The notes beneath the pieces are model-generated. The model ran no database searches, was not told the origin of the DNA, and saw nothing but the letters and a program-made list of their open reading frames with translations. The position numbers and the translations under genes were made by a program. Below are positions 62,145 through 64,000 of a stretch of 64,000 nt of DNA, piece after piece. How positions within the stretch are numbered: position 1 is the first letter of the stretch; every line of letters begins with the position of its first letter. The stretch spans positions 1 through 64,000 of the forward strand of contig CAKRQU010000007.1 in assembly GCA_934394585.1 (NCBI GenBank), given 5' to 3'. Source of the stretch: an uncultured Eubacteriales bacterium (lineage in GTDB: Bacteria; Bacillota; Clostridia; Oscillospirales; CAG-272).

Positions 62145-63473
62145 ATGAAAAGATTAATAACTCTTGTTCTTGCACTTGTTCTTTGCCTGTCCGTGCTTGT
62201 AGCCTGCGGAAACGAACCCGCCGACACAACTTCAAAGCTCGATCTTGCAAAAGAATATCTTTTTACAATGTATAAAAACTCTTCCGAGAAAGTTCTCAGA
62301 GATTTTAACCGCGTAAACAAGCTCAATATCGACGGTCAGTCTTTTGATGTGGAATGGACCGTGGAAATCACAGCCGGCGCCGCAGACAGCGTTAAAGTAG
62401 TTGCGGGCGATGGCAATACAGTAACAATAGACGTTACCGAAAATCCCGAAGAAGAAATAAAATTCAATCTCGTCGGCACTCTCAAAGACGGCGACAAGAC
62501 TGAAAAAGTAAGCTTTTCTCACTATGTTCCCGCAGTGGAAAAGGCAGGCGGCATAGAGCAGGTTAAGGAAGTTAAGGCAGATACCGCTTACAAATTCGGT
62601 CTGAAGCAGGGCAATCTTGAAAAAGATCTGTATTTCACAGGCGAAATGTCCGGCAATTACCTTGCCACCACAGATGATATAACAAAGGCTGTAAGCATAT
62701 TTGCGGAAGAAGTTGAAGGCGGCTATCGTCTGTACTTCACAAAGGACGGCGCAAAGACTTATATCGATATCTATGAATACAAAGAGGGCAAAGCAGGCAT
62801 CCGCCTCACGGCAGAGCCCACAGCAGTATTCACATGGAATACAGAACTGAACCTCTTCACGGCAAATGTTATCGGTTCCGACTACTATCTCGGCACATAT
62901 AATACCTACAATACGATCAGCGCAAGCGCTACGACGTATATCACAGGAGACAATGCTTCCAAGATAGGTGTTTCTCAGTTCCCCGCATATCTTTTCACAG
63001 TGAAGCTCACAAATACAACTGTAAAAGAGCCTGCAGCAGATACAGCTTACAAATTCATGCTCACACAGGGCAATCTTGAAAAAGATCTGTATTTCACAGG
63101 TGAAATGTCCGGAAATTATCTTGCTACATCCGAAGATGTGGCAGCAGCTGTCGATGTATACCTCGAAACAGTTGAAGGCGGCTACCGTCTGTACTTCACA
63201 AAGGAAGATGTAAAGACTTATGTCGACATTTATGAATACAAAGAGGGCAAAGCAGGCATCCGTATCACAGCAGAACCCACAGCAGTATTCACATGGAATG
63301 CAGAACTCGGCATTCTCACGGCAAATGTTATCGGTTCCGATTACTACCTCGGCACATACAATACCTACAATACGATCAGCGCAAGCTCTACGACGTATAT
63401 AACTGGCGACAATGCTTCCAAAATAGGCATTTCTCAGTTCCCCGCATATCTTGTTACCGTTGGTGTAAACTGA
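62145..63473 (+). CDS. Lipoprotein with Ig-like domain and two near-identical 142-residue repeats
   Basis: A 442-residue surface lipoprotein: lipobox LVAC (C21), a bacterial Ig-like segment (about 30-128) typical of atypical immunoglobulin domains in clostridial exoproteins, then two copies of one domain at residues 145-286 and 298-439. Each copy has NLEKDLYFTGEMSGNYLAT, EGGYRLYFTK, TYxDIYEYKEGKAGIR, AVFTWN, SDYYLGTYNTYNTISAS and GDNASKIG. The repeat type occurs with secreted nucleases and may bind nucleic acid or glycan. AAGGAGG lies 7 nt before ATG. Confidence 0.85.
   Translation: MKRLITLVLALVLCLSVLVACGNEPADTTSKLDLAKEYLFTMYKNSSEKVLRDFNRVNKLNIDGQSFDVEWTVEITAGAADSVKVVAGDGNTVTIDVTENPEEEIKFNLVGTLKDGDKTEKVSFSHYVPAVEKAGGIEQVKEVKADTAYKFGLKQGNLEKDLYFTGEMSGNYLATTDDITKAVSIFAEEVEGGYRLYFTKDGAKTYIDIYEYKEGKAGIRLTAEPTAVFTWNTELNLFTANVIGSDYYLGTYNTYNTISASATTYITGDNASKIGVSQFPAYLFTVKLTNTTVKEPAADTAYKFMLTQGNLEKDLYFTGEMSGNYLATSEDVAAAVDVYLETVEGGYRLYFTKEDVKTYVDIYEYKEGKAGIRITAEPTAVFTWNAELGILTANVIGSDYYLGTYNTYNTISASSTTYITGDNASKIGISQFPAYLVTVGVN
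62577..63002 (+). repeat. Internal tandem repeat, unit 1
   Basis: 426 bp encoding residues 145-286, highly similar at both the protein and nucleotide level to 63036-63461. Confidence 0.9.
63036..63461 (+). repeat. Internal tandem repeat, unit 2
   Basis: 426 bp encoding residues 298-439. The near identity to unit 1 even at silent sites indicates a recent duplication or gene conversion. Confidence 0.9.
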
Positions 63474-63485
63474 TAGAATAAGCAC

Positions 63486-63523
63486 AAAAATAAAAGAGGG
63501 CTTTTTGCCCTCTTTTATTTTTG
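63486..63523 (+). terminator. Terminator of the importer-nuclease operon
   Basis: AATAAAAGAGGGC pairs with GCCCTCTTTTATT over a short T loop, then TTTGCG. Confidence 0.92.
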
Positions 63524-63536
63524 CGTATTGGAGTGC

Positions 63537-64000
63537 AGTTTTTTCGTTCCCTTCGAGGGGACGGAGGGGTATACTTTTTGCAAAAAAGTATCAAAAAAAG
63601 AAGTTACTTTCTCTACCGAGAAACGAGGTCGCGCTTTTCACTGACGAAGAGGAGGGCTCAAGGTGGCAGAGCCACTTCTGTCGCCTCGCGGCGACTCGTG
63701 CGAACATACTGCCACGACAGTCCGACCATAGATTAAACCGGAAGCGCGGTTCAGACCCCCCACTTAACACGGACTTTTGCCTGTTCAGACTTAGGCTTTA
63801 GCCGCCCCGTTTCGATGTTCATCAAGCCATGCTCGCTCCGTCGGAGTTTAGTCTATAGTGGGAAGTATATCAAAAGCCACGGCAGGAGCCAATCCACCCC
63901 GTCGAATCTGCTCGCTTTTTGCGGCATACTATGTTCGCACGCGCGGTATGGCTGATGATGCGCGGAGAGATAGACAAGGGCCTTTTGATTTGCTATATAT
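63537..64000 (-). repeat. Large modular interspersed repeat, copy 3 (inverted, cut by window end)
   Basis: Read on the minus strand, this matches the core of copies 1 and 2 from the AGCAAATC region to the GTCGCC-GCGA-GGCGAC hairpin (about 64000 down to 63685). Instead of the GACACATACGC hairpin module found in copies 1 and 2, it passes straight to GTGGC-TCT-GCCAC, a GCGCTTTTC-type cassette, TTTCTC/GAGAAA and ATACTTTTTTGC/AAAAAGTAT hairpins. It starts just after the terminator at 63486. No gene is supported here. Confidence 0.85.

Noticed and set aside
1..64000. CRISPR array, prophage, integrase, transposase or rRNA
   Set aside because: No regularly spaced short repeats, phage structural or recombinase genes, or rRNA sequence were seen.

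Overview
The window looks like chromosomal DNA of an endospore-forming member of the Clostridia, probably an uncultured gut or rumen lineage near the Oscillospirales. The evidence is a spoIIGA-sigE pair, a YlmC/YmxH-type sporulation protein, the Firmicutes gene order dgt-dnaG-rpoD, strong AGGAGG-type ribosome binding sites, several TTG starts, tRNAs with encoded CCA, and many Cys-anchored lipoproteins. Isoleucine ATA codons are frequent except in genes likely to be highly expressed (efp, rpsB, tsf, the sugar-binding protein). There is no prophage, transposase, CRISPR array or rRNA.

Layout. 1-2.2 kb: a cut-off tRNA-Ser gene with a consensus promoter, and a YgiQ-type radical SAM gene. 2.3-7.2 kb: a cytoplasmic GH78 rhamnosidase, an SbcD/YhaO-like nuclease and an M24 peptidase. 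7.2-10.7 kb: efp, a Cys/Asp-rich zinc-ribbon protein, a PrsA/SurA-like lipoprotein and a CPBP protease. 10.8-11.5 kb: repeat copy 1. 11.5-16.9 kb: a MacB-like ABC protein, ylmC, rpsB and tsf. 17.0-17.8 kb: repeat copy 2. 17.8-20.1 kb: asd, a lipoprotein, tRNA-Thr and tRNA-Tyr. 20.1-25.5 kb: a repeat fragment, a LytTR regulator, a membrane-less GHKL kinase and a heterodimeric ABC exporter. 25.5-32.5 kb: tRNA-Gly and tRNA-Thr, rsmA, murD, three tandem M42 peptidase genes (the middle one lacks its active-site residues) and a methionine gamma-lyase-like enzyme. 32.5-40.8 kb: spoIIGA-sigE, rpmE, hflX, yigZ, dgt, dnaG and rpoD. 40.9-44.2 kb: a 1083-residue orphan solute-binding-type lipoprotein. 44.3-49.9 kb: a small unknown protein, prfA, tsaC, coaE, a double-SLT transglycosylase and an M18 aminopeptidase. 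50-56 kb: a YD-repeat-like lipoprotein, an FtsX-type ABC pair and an RDD membrane protein. 56.3-63.5 kb: a complete sugar-type ABC importer followed by a surface thermonuclease-like lipoprotein and a lipoprotein with two near-identical domains. 63.5-64 kb: repeat copy 3, inverted and cut by the window end.

The most unusual content is a non-coding repeat family with three large copies and one solo end fragment. Each copy has a conserved core of about 495 bp flanked by interchangeable short hairpin cassettes, and every copy lies within a few bases of a Rho-independent terminator. A second small repeat family (about 90 bp, two copies) carries a terminator hairpin. Other points of interest are an M42 pseudo-peptidase between two intact paralogues, a transglycosylase with one dead and one live SLT domain, a spoIIGA promoter with a 21-bp spacer and a Spo0A-type box, and an importer operon linked to a surface nuclease. 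All functional calls come from reading the sequence; no database search was run.
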